Positions 15,354 through 24,630 of a stretch of DNA of 38,618 nt are shown in pieces. The notes below the pieces were generated by a model. That model worked only from the letters and a program-made list of their open reading frames with translations. It had not been told where the DNA came from and ran no database searches. The translations under genes and the position numbers were made by a program. Every line of letters starts with the position of its first letter. Within the stretch, counting starts at the first letter, position 1. Source of the DNA: CAUYXJ01 sp963577065 (GTDB taxonomy: Bacteria; Chloroflexota; Dehalococcoidia; Tepidiformales; Tepidiformaceae); assembly GCA_963577065.1 (NCBI GenBank), contig CAUYXJ010000016.1, positions 1 through 38,618 on the forward strand, given 5' to 3'.

Positions 15354-18300
15354 ATGTTCGACCGCAATCCTGTGCGGACGACGGCCTCCCCCTCGGAGGG
15401 CTTGGCCGCGTTCCACCCCGCCGTTCGCGCCTGGTTCGAGCGCCGCTTCGAAGGCCCGACGGACGCGCAGGCTCTCGGCTGGCCCAGTATCCAAAGCGGC
15501 GAAACCACCCTCGTGGCCGCGCCCACGGGCTCCGGCAAGACCCTCGCCGCCTTCCTCGTCGGCATCGATCAACTCATTCGCGAGGCCGAGGCGGGCACGC
15601 TCGAAGCCGCCACCCGCATCGTCTACGTCTCGCCGCTGAAGGCGCTCAGCAACGACATCGAGCGCAACCTCCAGGAGCCGCTGGCCGAGATCCGCGAAAT
15701 CGCGGCCGAACTCGGCTACGAGCTGCCGCCGATTACCGTTGCCGTTCGCACGGGCGACACGCCCGCGTCGCGGCGGCAGAGCATGGTGCGCCGCCCACCC
15801 CACATCCTCGTCACCACCCCGGAGTCGCTCTACCTCCTCCTCACGGCCGAGCGCAGTCGCGCGAACCTGCGCGGCGTGCGCACGGTCATCGTCGACGAGA
15901 TCCACGCGCTCGCCCGGGACCGCCGCGGCAGCCACCTCGCCCTGAGCTTGGCGCGCTTGGACCACCTCGTGGAGGGGCGCCCGGTTCGCATTGGGCTCTC
16001 CGCCACGCAGCGCCCCATCGAGGAGATCTCGCGCTTCCTCGCTGGCTCCGGCCGGACCGTCGACGTCATCGATTGCGGCCACCAACGCGATCTCGAGCTG
16101 TACGTCGAGGTGCCGCCGAGCGATCTCGAGGCGGTGCCGCCCAAGGAGCAGTGGTCCGACATCTTCGACCGGCTGGCCGAGCTCGTGGAGTCGCACAAGA
16201 CGACGCTCGTGTTCGTGAACACGCGCGCCCTCTCCGAGCGCGTGGCGAAGGAGCTGGCCGAGCGCCTCGGCGAGGACGCCGTCGCGAGCCATCACGGCAG
16301 CATTGCGAAGGACCGCCGCCTGCGCGTCGAGCAGCGGCTCAAAGCCGGTGATCTGCGCGCGCTCGTGGCTACGGCCTCACTCGAGCTGGGCATCGATATC
16401 GGCTCGATCGATCTCGTCTGCCAGGTCGGCTCGGCGCGCAGCATCGCCACCCTCCTGCAGCGGATCGGCCGCTCCGGCCACGCGCTGGGGTTGCGACCGC
16501 ACGGCCGCCTCTTCCCTACGAGCCGTGACGAGCTGCTCGAATGTGCCGCCCTGGTGCGGGCCGTACGCGCGGGGCGCCTCGATCGCATCACCGTGCCCGT
16601 GGCGCCCCTCGACGTGCTTGCCCAGCAGATCGTCGCGGAAACGGCCTGCGAGCCCTGGTCCGAGGACGCGCTCTTCGACCTCGTGCGGCAGGCCGTGCCC
16701 TACGAGGCGCTTACGCGGGAGGCCTTCGACGAGATCGTCGAGCTTCTGGCCACGGGCCTCGGCGATGGCGCGGGCGGCTCGCCACCCCTCATCCACCGCG
16801 ATCGCATCAACGGCGTCGTCCGCGGTCGCCGGGGCGCCCGCCTGATGGCGCTGAACAACGGCGGCACCATCCCCGAGATGGGCGACTACCGTGTGGTTGC
16901 GGAGCCGGAAGACATCCCCGTGGGCACGCTCAACGAGGACTTCGCCATGGAGAGCGCGGCGGGCGATATCTTCCTGCTGGGGTCGACCTCGTGGCGGATC
17001 CGGCGCGTGGAGCAAAGCACCGTCCGCGTCGTCGATGCGCATGGCGCGCCGCCAACGGTGCCCTTCTGGCTGGGCGAGGCGCCCGGCCGCACGATCGAGC
17101 TCTCCGAGGAGGTGGGCCGCCTGCGCCGCGAGATCGCCGGCGGCCTCGGCGAGCCCAAGGCGCTCGTGGCGCGGCTGCAAGAGGAGTGCCTGCTTTCGGA
17201 GGTGGGCGCCCAGCAGATGGTCGACTACGTGCGGGCCACGCGCGACGGGCTCGGCGTTGTCCCCTCCGATACCGATGTGGTCTTCGAGCGCTTCTTCGAT
17301 GACTCCGGCGGCATGCAGCTCGTGGTGCACGCCCCCTTCGGCGCGCGCGCCAACCGGGCCTGGGGGCTGGCGCTGCGGAAGCAGTTCTGCACGACCTTCG
17401 ACTTCGAACTGCAGGCGGCCGCGAACGACGATGCGATCCTGCTTTCGTGCGGTCCCCAGCACTCCTGGCCGCTCGACGATGCGTTCACCTGGGTGAACCC
17501 AGGCAACGTCGCGACGCTCGTGGAGAAGTCGATCTTCTACGTGCCCCTGTTCCCGACGCGCTGGCGCTGGAACGCGTCGCGCGCGCTCGCGATCCCGCGG
17601 CAGCGTAACGGCAAGCGCGTGCCCCCGTTCCTGCAACGGATGAAGGCGGACGACCTCATGGCCGCTGTCTTCCCCGCGCAGGTCGGCTGCCAGGAGCACG
17701 TCGACGCGCCCCTCAGCCTCCCCGACCACCCCCTCATGCGCCAAACGCGCGACGATTGCCTCTACGAGGCGATGGACGTGCGCGGCCTCGAAGGCGTGCT
17801 CGCTCGAGTCGAGGCGGGCGAAATCCGGCTCCACGCGATCGACACGGTCGAGCCTTCGCCGATGGCCCACGAGATCGTCAGCGGCCGGCCCTACACCTAC
17901 CTCGACGATGCACCGATCGAGGAGCGGCGGACGCGCGCGGTCACGCTGCGGCGGACGCTGCCCGCGTCGGCGCAGGACCTCGCCGCCCTCAGCCCCGATG
18001 CGATCGCCCGTGTGCGTGGTGAGGCCTGGCCCGACCCGCGCGACGCCGAGGAGGTGCACGAGGCGCTCCTGAGCCTCGTCGTCGTCGCGGATGGAGACGC
18101 CGGCCCCTGGCAGGGCTGGTTGGCGGAGCTGGAGGGAGGTGGCAGGGCCGCGCGTGTCTCACTCGACGGTCGCGGGTTCTGGTTCGCGGCAGAGCACCTC
18201 GCATCGGTTCGCCTGCTGTTCCCCGACGCGGAGGTGCCCGCGCTGGACCTCCCTCCCGGGGCGCTGATCGAACCAGACGATCGCGAAGCGGCGCGCCTCG

Positions 18301-19634
18301 CGCTTGTGCGCGGCCAGGCCGACTGCCTCGGCCCCGGGACGGCGGGCGAGTTCGCCCGCCGCACGGGGCTCGCGGAGCGTGACGCGCGCTGGGGGCTCGA
18401 GCAGGCGGAAGCGTCCGGCTACCTGGTGCGCGGCCGGCTCACACCGAACGCGAGCGAAGACGAGTTCTGCGACCGCCGGCTGCTTGCTCGCATCCATCGC
18501 CACACCCTCGAGGGGCTGCGGAAGGGCGTCGCGCCCGTCTCCCGGGCGGACTACGTGCGCTTTCTTACGCGCTGGCAGGGCCTTGCGCCGGGCGCCGTCC
18601 TCGGTGGCCGGCCGGGGCTGCGCCGGGCGCTCGAACGCCTGCAGGGCTTCGAGGCGCCAGCCGGTTCCTGGGAGCGCGATCTGCTCATGCCGCGTGTGCG
18701 TGATTACGACCCGCGCTGGCTGGACGAGCTCTGTCTCTCTGGGGAGATTGGCTGGGCGCGACTGAGCCCGCGCCGCGCGGCCGCCACGACCGGCCAGGAC
18801 GACCCAGAAGCGACGCGGATCGCCCCCGCGACCCGCGCCACTCCGATCGCCCTGGTCGCTCGCCGCGCCCTCCCCGACTTCCTCGCCGCCGCCCGCTACG
18901 ACCGGGAGGGCATCGCCGCGCCGCCAGGTGCGGCTTCCGTCATCGTCGAACTGTTGCAGGCGCGCGGCGCGCTCTTCTTCGACGAGCTCGTGCGCGAGTG
19001 CGGCCGCCTCGCGAGCGAGACCGAGGAGACCCTCCGGGAGCTGATCGCCGCGGGGCTCGTCGCCTCGGACGGATTCGAGGGTGTGCGCCAGATCTTCTCC
19101 GGCCCCCGCCGCTCCGCGCCCGGACCGCGCCGGCCGCGCGCGAGCTACCGGCTCGGGCTCGTGCTCGGCGGACCGCCCGGCCGCTGGTCGCTCCTCGAGG
19201 CACCGCTGCTCGCGGACGACGACGAGGAAGAGCTCGCCGAGCTCGTCGCGAGCGTGCTCCTCGAACGCTACGGCGTCGTCTTTCGCGATCTGGCGCTCCA
19301 GGAGCGCTTCGCGCTCCCATGGCGCCAGGTCCTGCGCGCCCTGCGGCGGATGGAGTCGCGTGGCGACGTGCGCGGCGGGCGTTTCGTGAGCGGCGTCGTG
19401 GGCGAGCAATACGCCCTCATCGAGGCGGTCGAGCAGCTGCGCAAGACGCGCAACGAGCCGAAGACCGGCGAGCGCGTCACGGTCAGCGCGGTCGATCCGC
19501 TGAACCTGACCGGAAGTGTCCTGCCGGGCCCGCGCCTCCCGGCGCAGGCGGGCCACTACCTCGTCCTCATCGACGGCGTGCCCGAGGAGGAGGCGAAGGC
19601 GGCGGAGGCGTTCGCCGCCACGGGCGCGAAGTAG
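15354..19634 (+). CDS. lhr: Lhr-family large ATP-dependent helicase
   Basis: A 1426-residue superfamily 2 helicase of the Lhr type, close to the usual ~1500 residues. Walker A APTGSGKT is at residues 56-63, DEIH box at 181-184, then SATQRP (motif III), VFVNTRALSERVA (motif IV), ATASLELGIDIG (motif V) and QRIGRSGH (motif VI). The long C-terminal part (Lhr-core, winged-helix and Lhr-CTD regions) follows. Family members are 3'-5' DNA translocases that unwind RNA:DNA hybrids and act in repair. The ATG 15354 start follows the membrane-protein gene by 49 bp. No frameshift is seen. Confidence 0.95.
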   Translation: MFDRNPVRTTASPSEGLAAFHPAVRAWFERRFEGPTDAQALGWPSIQSGETTLVAAPTGSGKTLAAFLVGIDQLIREAEAGTLEAATRIVYVSPLKALSNDIERNLQEPLAEIREIAAELGYELPPITVAVRTGDTPASRRQSMVRRPPHILVTTPESLYLLLTAERSRANLRGVRTVIVDEIHALARDRRGSHLALSLARLDHLVEGRPVRIGLSATQRPIEEISRFLAGSGRTVDVIDCGHQRDLELYVEVPPSDLEAVPPKEQWSDIFDRLAELVESHKTTLVFVNTRALSERVAKELAERLGEDAVASHHGSIAKDRRLRVEQRLKAGDLRALVATASLELGIDIGSIDLVCQVGSARSIATLLQRIGRSGHALGLRPHGRLFPTSRDELLECAALVRAVRAGRLDRITVPVAPLDVLAQQIVAETACEPWSEDALFDLVRQAVPYEALTREAFDEIVELLATGLGDGAGGSPPLIHRDRINGVVRGRRGARLMALNNGGTIPEMGDYRVVAEPEDIPVGTLNEDFAMESAAGDIFLLGSTSWRIRRVEQSTVRVVDAHGAPPTVPFWLGEAPGRTIELSEEVGRLRREIAGGLGEPKALVARLQEECLLSEVGAQQMVDYVRATRDGLGVVPSDTDVVFERFFDDSGGMQLVVHAPFGARANRAWGLALRKQFCTTFDFELQAAANDDAILLSCGPQHSWPLDDAFTWVNPGNVATLVEKSIFYVPLFPTRWRWNASRALAIPRQRNGKRVPPFLQRMKADDLMAAVFPAQVGCQEHVDAPLSLPDHPLMRQTRDDCLYEAMDVRGLEGVLARVEAGEIRLHAIDTVEPSPMAHEIVSGRPYTYLDDAPIEERRTRAVTLRRTLPASAQDLAALSPDAIARVRGEAWPDPRDAEEVHEALLSLVVVADGDAGPWQGWLAELEGGGRAARVSLDGRGFWFAAEHLASVRLLFPDAEVPALDLPPGALIEPDDREAARLALVRGQADCLGPGTAGEFARRTGLAERDARWGLEQAEASGYLVRGRLTPNASEDEFCDRRLLARIHRHTLEGLRKGVAPVSRADYVRFLTRWQGLAPGAVLGGRPGLRRALERLQGFEAPAGSWERDLLMPRVRDYDPRWLDELCLSGEIGWARLSPRRAAATTGQDDPEATRIAPATRATPIALVARRALPDFLAAARYDREGIAAPPGAASVIVELLQARGALFFDELVRECGRLASETEETLRELIAAGLVASDGFEGVRQIFSGPRRSAPGPRRPRASYRLGLVLGGPPGRWSLLEAPLLADDDEEELAELVASVLLERYGVVFRDLALQERFALPWRQVLRALRRMESRGDVRGGRFVSGVVGEQYALIEAVEQLRKTRNEPKTGERVTVSAVDPLNLTGSVLPGPRLPAQAGHYLVLIDGVPEEEAKAAEAFAATGAK

Positions 19635-19785
19635 CGGGGCCGAAGTGCGCGGGAAGGCGGTGCTTCGCGCCCTCCTGAGGGCATCAAAATCGAACCAGAA
19701 TGCGGGCTCGCGATTCGGGCGGCGGCGGAACCGTGAGGTCCTTCGCAATTACGAGGTGAGATCGGCAATCACGACGTTCGAGCCG

Positions 19786-20805
19786 ATGCCCAGAGATCAA
19801 GAGATTCTCGACAAGGTGATCAGCTACTGGGAGATGTGTGCCCCTGCGCGAAAGCGCGGAGAGATCGACGGAATGTGGGCCAAGATCGTTGGCAGGAGAC
19901 ATCGTGGGCTGACCTCGGCCCTGGCGGGGCGTGACCGAGGCGAGCTCTTGAAACTCCTCAGCAACTACTGGGACGAAGAGTTTTCGTATGGCTTTGCCCA
20001 GGGCAAAGAGCCCCACGAGAGATTCGCAGCCGATGGAGAAGCTGCTGTTGCCGCGAGGGCTGCCCGCTGTGTCGAGTCGATCGTGGCGGTCGCGGAAGCA
20101 GTTGGCGCGATACGCCGTTCGACTGGCCATGACGCTCCCGGAAGTGTCGAAGAGCTGGCAAGAAAGATTTCGGAAGAGACGGGCGTCGCGCTGGGCGTGG
20201 ATGGCGAGCGAACCGGGGGGATGTACGGGTTCCATATCGGCGGCAAGATCATCTCCATCAAGGATATCCAGTCATATCTGTTCGCCTACGCGGCCGGGAA
20301 GCTGCGCAACGATGACGCGATCTGTGAGATCGGAGCTGGGGCTGGACATTCCGCGTACTACCACCACGCGTTCGGAGCAGAGCGCGTGTATCTCTTCGAT
20401 CTCCCGAGCGTCTCAGTAGTGGCGATATGGGTGCTCTCCAGAATAGAGGGTCCCGAGAAGATCTGCGTCTATGGGGAGGAGCCCAACGACGATCACGTCT
20501 ACTTTGTGTTTCCTCATTGGAGCTTCGGGAATCCGGCTACGAGATTTATGAAGTTCAGGACCCTGGTCAACAAAAACTCGTTCCCGGAGATGAGCGAGAA
20601 CGTCGCCTCAGATTACTTTCGGAAGTCTCAGGTGTATGGATGCGACACAGTCTTCAGTACCAACCAAGAACACCATCGAGGGCAAAGCCGGGTCTCTGAT
20701 GCAGCGCGCAGCGCGGGATGGAAGAGGATCGACCGATCGCTCAATTGGATCCGGCCGAGCTGGATCGATGAGATCTTTGTTGCGCCCGGGGCCCGCTCCT
20801 TGTAG
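19786..20805 (+). CDS. Putative sugar O-methyltransferase
   Basis: A 339-residue protein with a SAM-binding motif I (CEIGAGAGHSAYY) and a following acidic strand (VYLFDLPSVSV), like the 'putative sugar O-methyltransferase' group found in capsule, LPS and glycolipid loci. The start is uncertain: ATG 19786 and GTG 19756 are both in frame without a strong ribosome binding site. The composition is lower in GC, with more AGA, ATA and AAA codons than the neighbours. It abuts the cut end of an amidohydrolase gene fragment on the other strand. Both points suggest recent acquisition. No other glycan gene is nearby to name the substrate. Confidence 0.7.
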   Translation: MPRDQEILDKVISYWEMCAPARKRGEIDGMWAKIVGRRHRGLTSALAGRDRGELLKLLSNYWDEEFSYGFAQGKEPHERFAADGEAAVAARAARCVESIVAVAEAVGAIRRSTGHDAPGSVEELARKISEETGVALGVDGERTGGMYGFHIGGKIISIKDIQSYLFAYAAGKLRNDDAICEIGAGAGHSAYYHHAFGAERVYLFDLPSVSVVAIWVLSRIEGPEKICVYGEEPNDDHVYFVFPHWSFGNPATRFMKFRTLVNKNSFPEMSENVASDYFRKSQVYGCDTVFSTNQEHHRGQSRVSDAARSAGWKRIDRSLNWIRPSWIDEIFVAPGARSL

Positions 20806-20807
20806 GC

Positions 20808-20909
20808 GGCCGGAGCGCGCGAGGTCCAGAGGTCCGGCGGCTCCGTGTAGTGGCTGTCGATATCGATCACGGGCACGCCGTGGACGGTGAGGGGTGGTGG
20901 TGGCGTCAT
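20808..20909 (-). pseudogene. 5' fragment of an amidohydrolase gene
   Basis: From ATG 20909 (GGAG upstream) the frame encodes VPVIDIDSHYTEPPDLW and SRAPAAYKERAP. This is the typical N-terminus of amidohydrolase-2 (TIM-barrel, ACMSD-like) enzymes, with the first metal-site D-x-H motif. Family-like sequence stops at about 20808, exactly where the methyltransferase ends; beyond that the frame is only antisense to it. The remaining ~90% of the gene is not in the window. Confidence 0.7.
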
Positions 20910-21053
20910 GGGGGTGCTCCAAGGGGCGAGAATTGCGTCGCGCGGCGAACCGCGCTCATGCTACCCCGCGGGCAAGCCCCGGAGTGCGGCTGCTCCTGGC
21001 TGCGCCTTGCGATGGGTGCTAGCGTCGACCGACCCTGAGGCCGGAGGCGTTCC

Positions 21054-22214
21054 GTGCAGCCAGAGCCGTTCACCATCGACGTTCCCCAGGCGAGCCTCGA
21101 CGACCTCGCCGAACGCCTCCGCCGCAGTCGCCTGCCGCTCGACTTCGCCAATGACGATTGGCGCTACGGCACGAACCGCGACTACCTCGAAGAGTTCATC
21201 GAGTACTGGCTGAGCACGTACGACTGGCGCACGCACGAAGCGGCGATGAACGCCTTCGCGAACTACAAAGTCGAGATCGAGGACGTGCCTATCCACTTCG
21301 TGCACGAGCGCGGGGTCGGACCCGACCCGGTACCGCTCATTCTCAGCCACGGCTGGCCCTGGACCTTCTGGGACTTCAAAGAGGTGATCCGCCCCCTCGC
21401 CGACCCCGCCGCCTTCGGTGGCGATCCCGCCGACGCCTTCGATGTGGTTGTGCCCTCGCTCCCCGGCTTCGGCTTCTCCTCGCCGGTGACGAAACCCGGC
21501 GTCAGCCCCCAGAAGACGGGCGACCTTTGGGATCGGCTCATGCGCGAGGTGCTCAGGTACGAGCGCTACGGCGCCCAGGGCGGCGACTGGGGCGCGATCA
21601 TCACCGGCATGATGGGGCACAAGTTCGCCGATCATCTCATCGGCATCCACGTGAACTTGCCGGCCTTGCCCGGAGGCGCCCTCGGCCGCGTGAAGCCCGA
21701 GGACTACGGCCCGGGGGAGGAGGAGTGGCACGAGCGCATGACGACGCGCATGAAGAGCGCCCAGTCCCACCTCGCGGTCAATACCAATGATCCGCAGTCG
21801 CTCGCCTACGCCCTGAACGACTCCCCGGCGGGCCTGGCGGCCTGGATCCTCGAACGGCGTCGGAACTGGGCTGACACTGACGGTGACGTCGAGAGCCGCT
21901 TCTCGAAGGACCACCTCATCACGACCGTGATGATCTACTGGGTCACGCAGTCGTTCAGCACTGCGATGCGCTTCTATTGGGAGAATGCGCACGACCCCTG
22001 GCGGCCGGTCCACGACCGCCAGCCGGTGGTCGAGACACCGACCGGCATCGCCGTCTTCCCGAAGGAGCTGCTCTTCCTTCCCCGCAAGATCGCCGAGCAG
22101 GAAGCGAACCTCGTGCACTGGAGCGTCATGCCCTCCGGCGGCCACTTCGCCCAGGCGGAAGAGCCGGAGCTGTTCGTGAACGACGTGCGCGAGTTCTTCC
22201 GCAAGGTGCGGTAG
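21054..22214 (+). CDS. Epoxide hydrolase (alpha/beta fold, EHN type)
   Basis: A 386-residue protein with the N-terminal epoxide hydrolase (EHN) segment (residues ~4-110) and an alpha/beta-hydrolase fold. The oxyanion-hole motif HGWPWTFWDF is visible, the nucleophile is D178 in GGDWGA, and the base is H364 in GGHFAQAE. Members hydrolyse epoxides to diols and often act after monooxygenases in terpene or aromatic catabolism, which would suit the P450s elsewhere in the window. The GTG at 21054 has GGAGG seven bases upstream. It converges on the OLD-family gene. Confidence 0.9.
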   Translation: MQPEPFTIDVPQASLDDLAERLRRSRLPLDFANDDWRYGTNRDYLEEFIEYWLSTYDWRTHEAAMNAFANYKVEIEDVPIHFVHERGVGPDPVPLILSHGWPWTFWDFKEVIRPLADPAAFGGDPADAFDVVVPSLPGFGFSSPVTKPGVSPQKTGDLWDRLMREVLRYERYGAQGGDWGAIITGMMGHKFADHLIGIHVNLPALPGGALGRVKPEDYGPGEEEWHERMTTRMKSAQSHLAVNTNDPQSLAYALNDSPAGLAAWILERRRNWADTDGDVESRFSKDHLITTVMIYWVTQSFSTAMRFYWENAHDPWRPVHDRQPVVETPTGIAVFPKELLFLPRKIAEQEANLVHWSVMPSGGHFAQAEEPELFVNDVREFFRKVR

Positions 22215-22224
22215 GCTTCTGCTC

Positions 22225-24012
22225 CTAGTCTCGCGACTCAGCGGCAGTTGAGGCGAAGTCAGCCAAGCCCCGCATCAGCTGATGGATCTCAACGGGGACA
22301 TCGCTTGCCCGCAGTTGACCTGCGATGCCGAGGAGCGTGACCCGCGGACTGCCGGCCGATCGAAGCTCTTTGTTCAGTTCTTTGAGCACATCTTTGCCCG
22401 GCACAAGCCCGAGTCGGGATCCCAGCAGTTCCCACCCTGCCTCGAAGCGCTGGAGGGCCTCCTGATGCAGCGTGACTTCGTCGATGGACGGCCTTGAAAC
22501 CTTCCCGTGTCTCACGTAACCCGCGACCCAGCGGCTTTGGGTCTCGGTCCTGAGGTTTTCTGTGACTTTGTTGAGGATGCCGGTGACATCGGGGCGCTCG
22601 ACTCCCCGACTCCTCTGGACGGCGCTAGCGACCGCCCGCTCGATTGCATCGACGACCAGTAGGTAGTTCTCAATCTCCTTCTTCCTGAGGATGTGGGCGA
22701 CCGAAAAGTCGGGGCCGAGGCTAGCTTCCGTTGCGAGGACCTCTTCATCCGATCGATAGTCGCGATCGAGAATTAGAGCCAACGAGACATCGCCACCGAT
22801 TAGCTGCTTGAATGCGCGGGCAAGAGCTTTGGCCTCCTCAGGACGATGTCCCCCTAGAGATATCACGGGCGGCGCCGCAGGTGGCGCCAGCGCCCGCGAA
22901 CCTATCGCACGCCCGATCCCGCGAAGGACCTTGAAGTCGCTGTCTCCCTCGACGAGCAATGCCTTGCGGCGGCGGAGCACATCAGTGAGCGCAAAGTCAA
23001 AGGTCGAGCCAATTGCGTCGAGAGCATCGTGGAGGCCTCCCGACGCCAGGCGCTTCGCGCTGCGGCTCTTCTTATCTACTAGCAAGATCTCGGAGGAATC
23101 TGCGTCACCAACGATCTCAGGTGAGTGGGTTGCAAGTAGGCAGTCCTGGGTACCGTCTCGCAGCATCTGGAGCAAGTATCGCTGAAGCTGCGGATGGAGA
23201 TAGTTTTCGGGTTCGTCGATTACCACGACTGTAGCGCCATCCGATCGAAGGATATGGGTCATTATTCGGAGCCATATTTGGAATCCAAAACCCATCCAGC
23301 ACAGCTCTCTAGTTATCCGATCTTCCTCGCACATCATGTGGACCAAGGGCGGTCGTTTCCACGATGTCGCATCTATTTCAGGATTCCTGACGACAACGCC
23401 ATCCCATGAAGACGAGACCTTTTCTTGGAATCGCTCAAACGCCTCTTCTGGCTGTCGGTACCAATAGTTCCGGAAGTTTCGGGAGGCACGGTGGGTCTGG
23501 AGTTTTCTGAGCACGGTCTGCTCCTGAACGAGCTGCTCGTCGTGCTCCACGGGTCCAAGGACAGGCACAACGCCGATAGTGATGGGGAACTCTCTCCGGA
23601 AGTCACTGATGTTTCTGATTACAGGACCACCTTCCCGATCGATTATTAGCTCACATCCTCCCCCGTAGGGGAACCGCAAGGTGAGGGACCGGCCGTTGGA
23701 CAATTGGAACTGAGCGAGCGCGTCATCTTCATTGTAGTCAGTCTGAGCGTTCTCCAATGAAATGGGGATTTCTTCTGGCGGGATTACGTAGCCACGCGCT
23801 GCAGCCGTAACCAATCTAGTTGGCGCGCGAGACCGGGCGGTCCGGAGTGCCGCGCTGAGCGCTCGGAACGCGCCGATGATCGTCGACTTCCCAGAGTTAT
23901 TCGGGCCGACAAGGAGGGCCACGCGATCGAGCTTGACGGTGTAGTCGCGGAAGGCCTTGAAGTTCGTCAGTCTTAGGCGCTCGATGCGAACAGGGTCCGC
24001 GGGCGTAGACAA
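22225..24012 (-). CDS. OLD-family ATPase/Toprim nuclease
   Basis: A 595-residue protein with an SMC/ABC-like ATPase: Walker A GPNNSGKST at 36-44, then Walker B VVVIDEPENYLHPQLQRY and the H-loop LLATHSPEI. A C-terminal Toprim domain follows, with ALLVEGDSDFKVL and the acidic LILDRDYRSDE. Overcoming-lysogenization-defect (OLD) proteins are ATP-stimulated nucleases, and many act in phage defence, alone or with a helicase (Gabija). No UvrD-like partner is adjacent here. The TTG start at 24012 has GAGG upstream. Lower GC and frequent AGA/ATT codons compared with neighbours suggest transfer. Confidence 0.85.
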   Translation of the reverse strand: MSTPADPVRIERLRLTNFKAFRDYTVKLDRVALLVGPNNSGKSTIIGAFRALSAALRTARSRAPTRLVTAAARGYVIPPEEIPISLENAQTDYNEDDALAQFQLSNGRSLTLRFPYGGGCELIIDREGGPVIRNISDFRREFPITIGVVPVLGPVEHDEQLVQEQTVLRKLQTHRASRNFRNYWYRQPEEAFERFQEKVSSSWDGVVVRNPEIDATSWKRPPLVHMMCEEDRITRELCWMGFGFQIWLRIMTHILRSDGATVVVIDEPENYLHPQLQRYLLQMLRDGTQDCLLATHSPEIVGDADSSEILLVDKKSRSAKRLASGGLHDALDAIGSTFDFALTDVLRRRKALLVEGDSDFKVLRGIGRAIGSRALAPPAAPPVISLGGHRPEEAKALARAFKQLIGGDVSLALILDRDYRSDEEVLATEASLGPDFSVAHILRKKEIENYLLVVDAIERAVASAVQRSRGVERPDVTGILNKVTENLRTETQSRWVAGYVRHGKVSRPSIDEVTLHQEALQRFEAGWELLGSRLGLVPGKDVLKELNKELRSAGSPRVTLLGIAGQLRASDVPVEIHQLMRGLADFASTAAESRD

Positions 24013-24041
24013 GGAGGAACCTCAGTTGCGGGAAGGCTGTT

Positions 24042-24056
24042 CTACGCGAAGCGTAG
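24042..24056. repeat. Inverted repeat upstream of the OLD gene
   Basis: CTACGC-GAA-GCGTAG, with 6-bp perfect arms, lies 30 bp before the OLD start. It could be an operator or a small hairpin; evidence is only the symmetry. Confidence 0.4.
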
Positions 24057-24077
24057 CACGCTTGTTCTTTCCTGGGG

Positions 24078-24126
24078 TCGGTGGGTACCACACCCCACGC
24101 CGTTAGACCTGTTTCGGTGGGTACCA
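24078..24126. repeat. Short direct repeat at the PNPOx 3' end
   Basis: TCGGTGGGTACCA occurs at 24078-24090 and 24114-24126, 36 bp apart. The second copy encodes the WYPP end of the PNPOx-like frame; the first repeats it just after the stop, in the same frame, as if the 3' end had been partly duplicated. Confidence 0.5.
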
Positions 24127-24591
24127 GACGGTCTGCTTCGGCTCCGGATCGCCGTGGCCCTTCGTTTCCGTGTGCATGCAGCGCTCGATGAAGAGTTCGA
24201 AGAGCTGCTACTCTTCGAAGCCGGGGGGTGGTTCCTCGAGGTCTCGCTCGGCGAGGTAGCGCGTGCGCAGGAGGCCTCCGCGGTTGATGTCCGTGAGGAG
24301 CTCCGCGCGTCCGCTCAGGTAGAACGCGTCTTCATCCTCTTCGCGGGGGAAGGTGTGCAGGGCGTAGCGGCCGTCGTTGTGGAGGTCGCCGCGCTTGAAG
24401 CTGCGCACGATGAAGGCGAAGAGGCCACCGTCGGCGAGGAGGGGTGCGATCGGGAAGACGCGCGGGCCACCGTCGGAGAAACGGACGGTGCCCAGGAACG
24501 CCAGGCCGAGGCCGTACTGATAGAGCAGCGCACGTCCCGCGGCGGCGAGCTCCGGTCTTGCTTCCTCGAGGTCAGCCCAGGTCGTCGCCAA
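24103..24591 (-). pseudogene. PNPOx-like flavin-binding split-barrel protein, interrupted by in-frame TAG
   Basis: The first part (TTG 24591 to a TAG at 24210-24208, 127 residues) has split-barrel sequence of the pyridoxamine 5'-phosphate oxidase-like family: GLAFLGTVRFSDGGPRVFPI and AFYLSGRAELL. After the TAG the same frame stays open for 34 more codons, reading LFELFIERCMHTETKGHGDP to a TAA at 24103-24105. This looks like the family's normal C-terminus (the HTET/GHGDPEP type end). A single-base amber mutation (for example CAG or GAG to TAG) is the simplest reading. It lies 40 bp downstream of the flavoprotein gene on the same strand, probably in one operon. Whether the 127-residue product still works is unknown. 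Confidence 0.7.
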
Positions 24592-24630
24592 GGTCGATCC
24601 GGGTCGCTCGCTGGGAATTCCCTGCCAACG

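Noticed and set aside
16377..18059. Long minus-strand open frames inside lhr (also 18159-19748)
   Set aside because: High-GC shadows of Lhr with Arg/His/Gly-rich sequence and no family features.
22225..24012. Complete Gabija (GajA/GajB) defence system
   Set aside because: Only the OLD/GajA-like protein is present; no UvrD-like helicase is adjacent.
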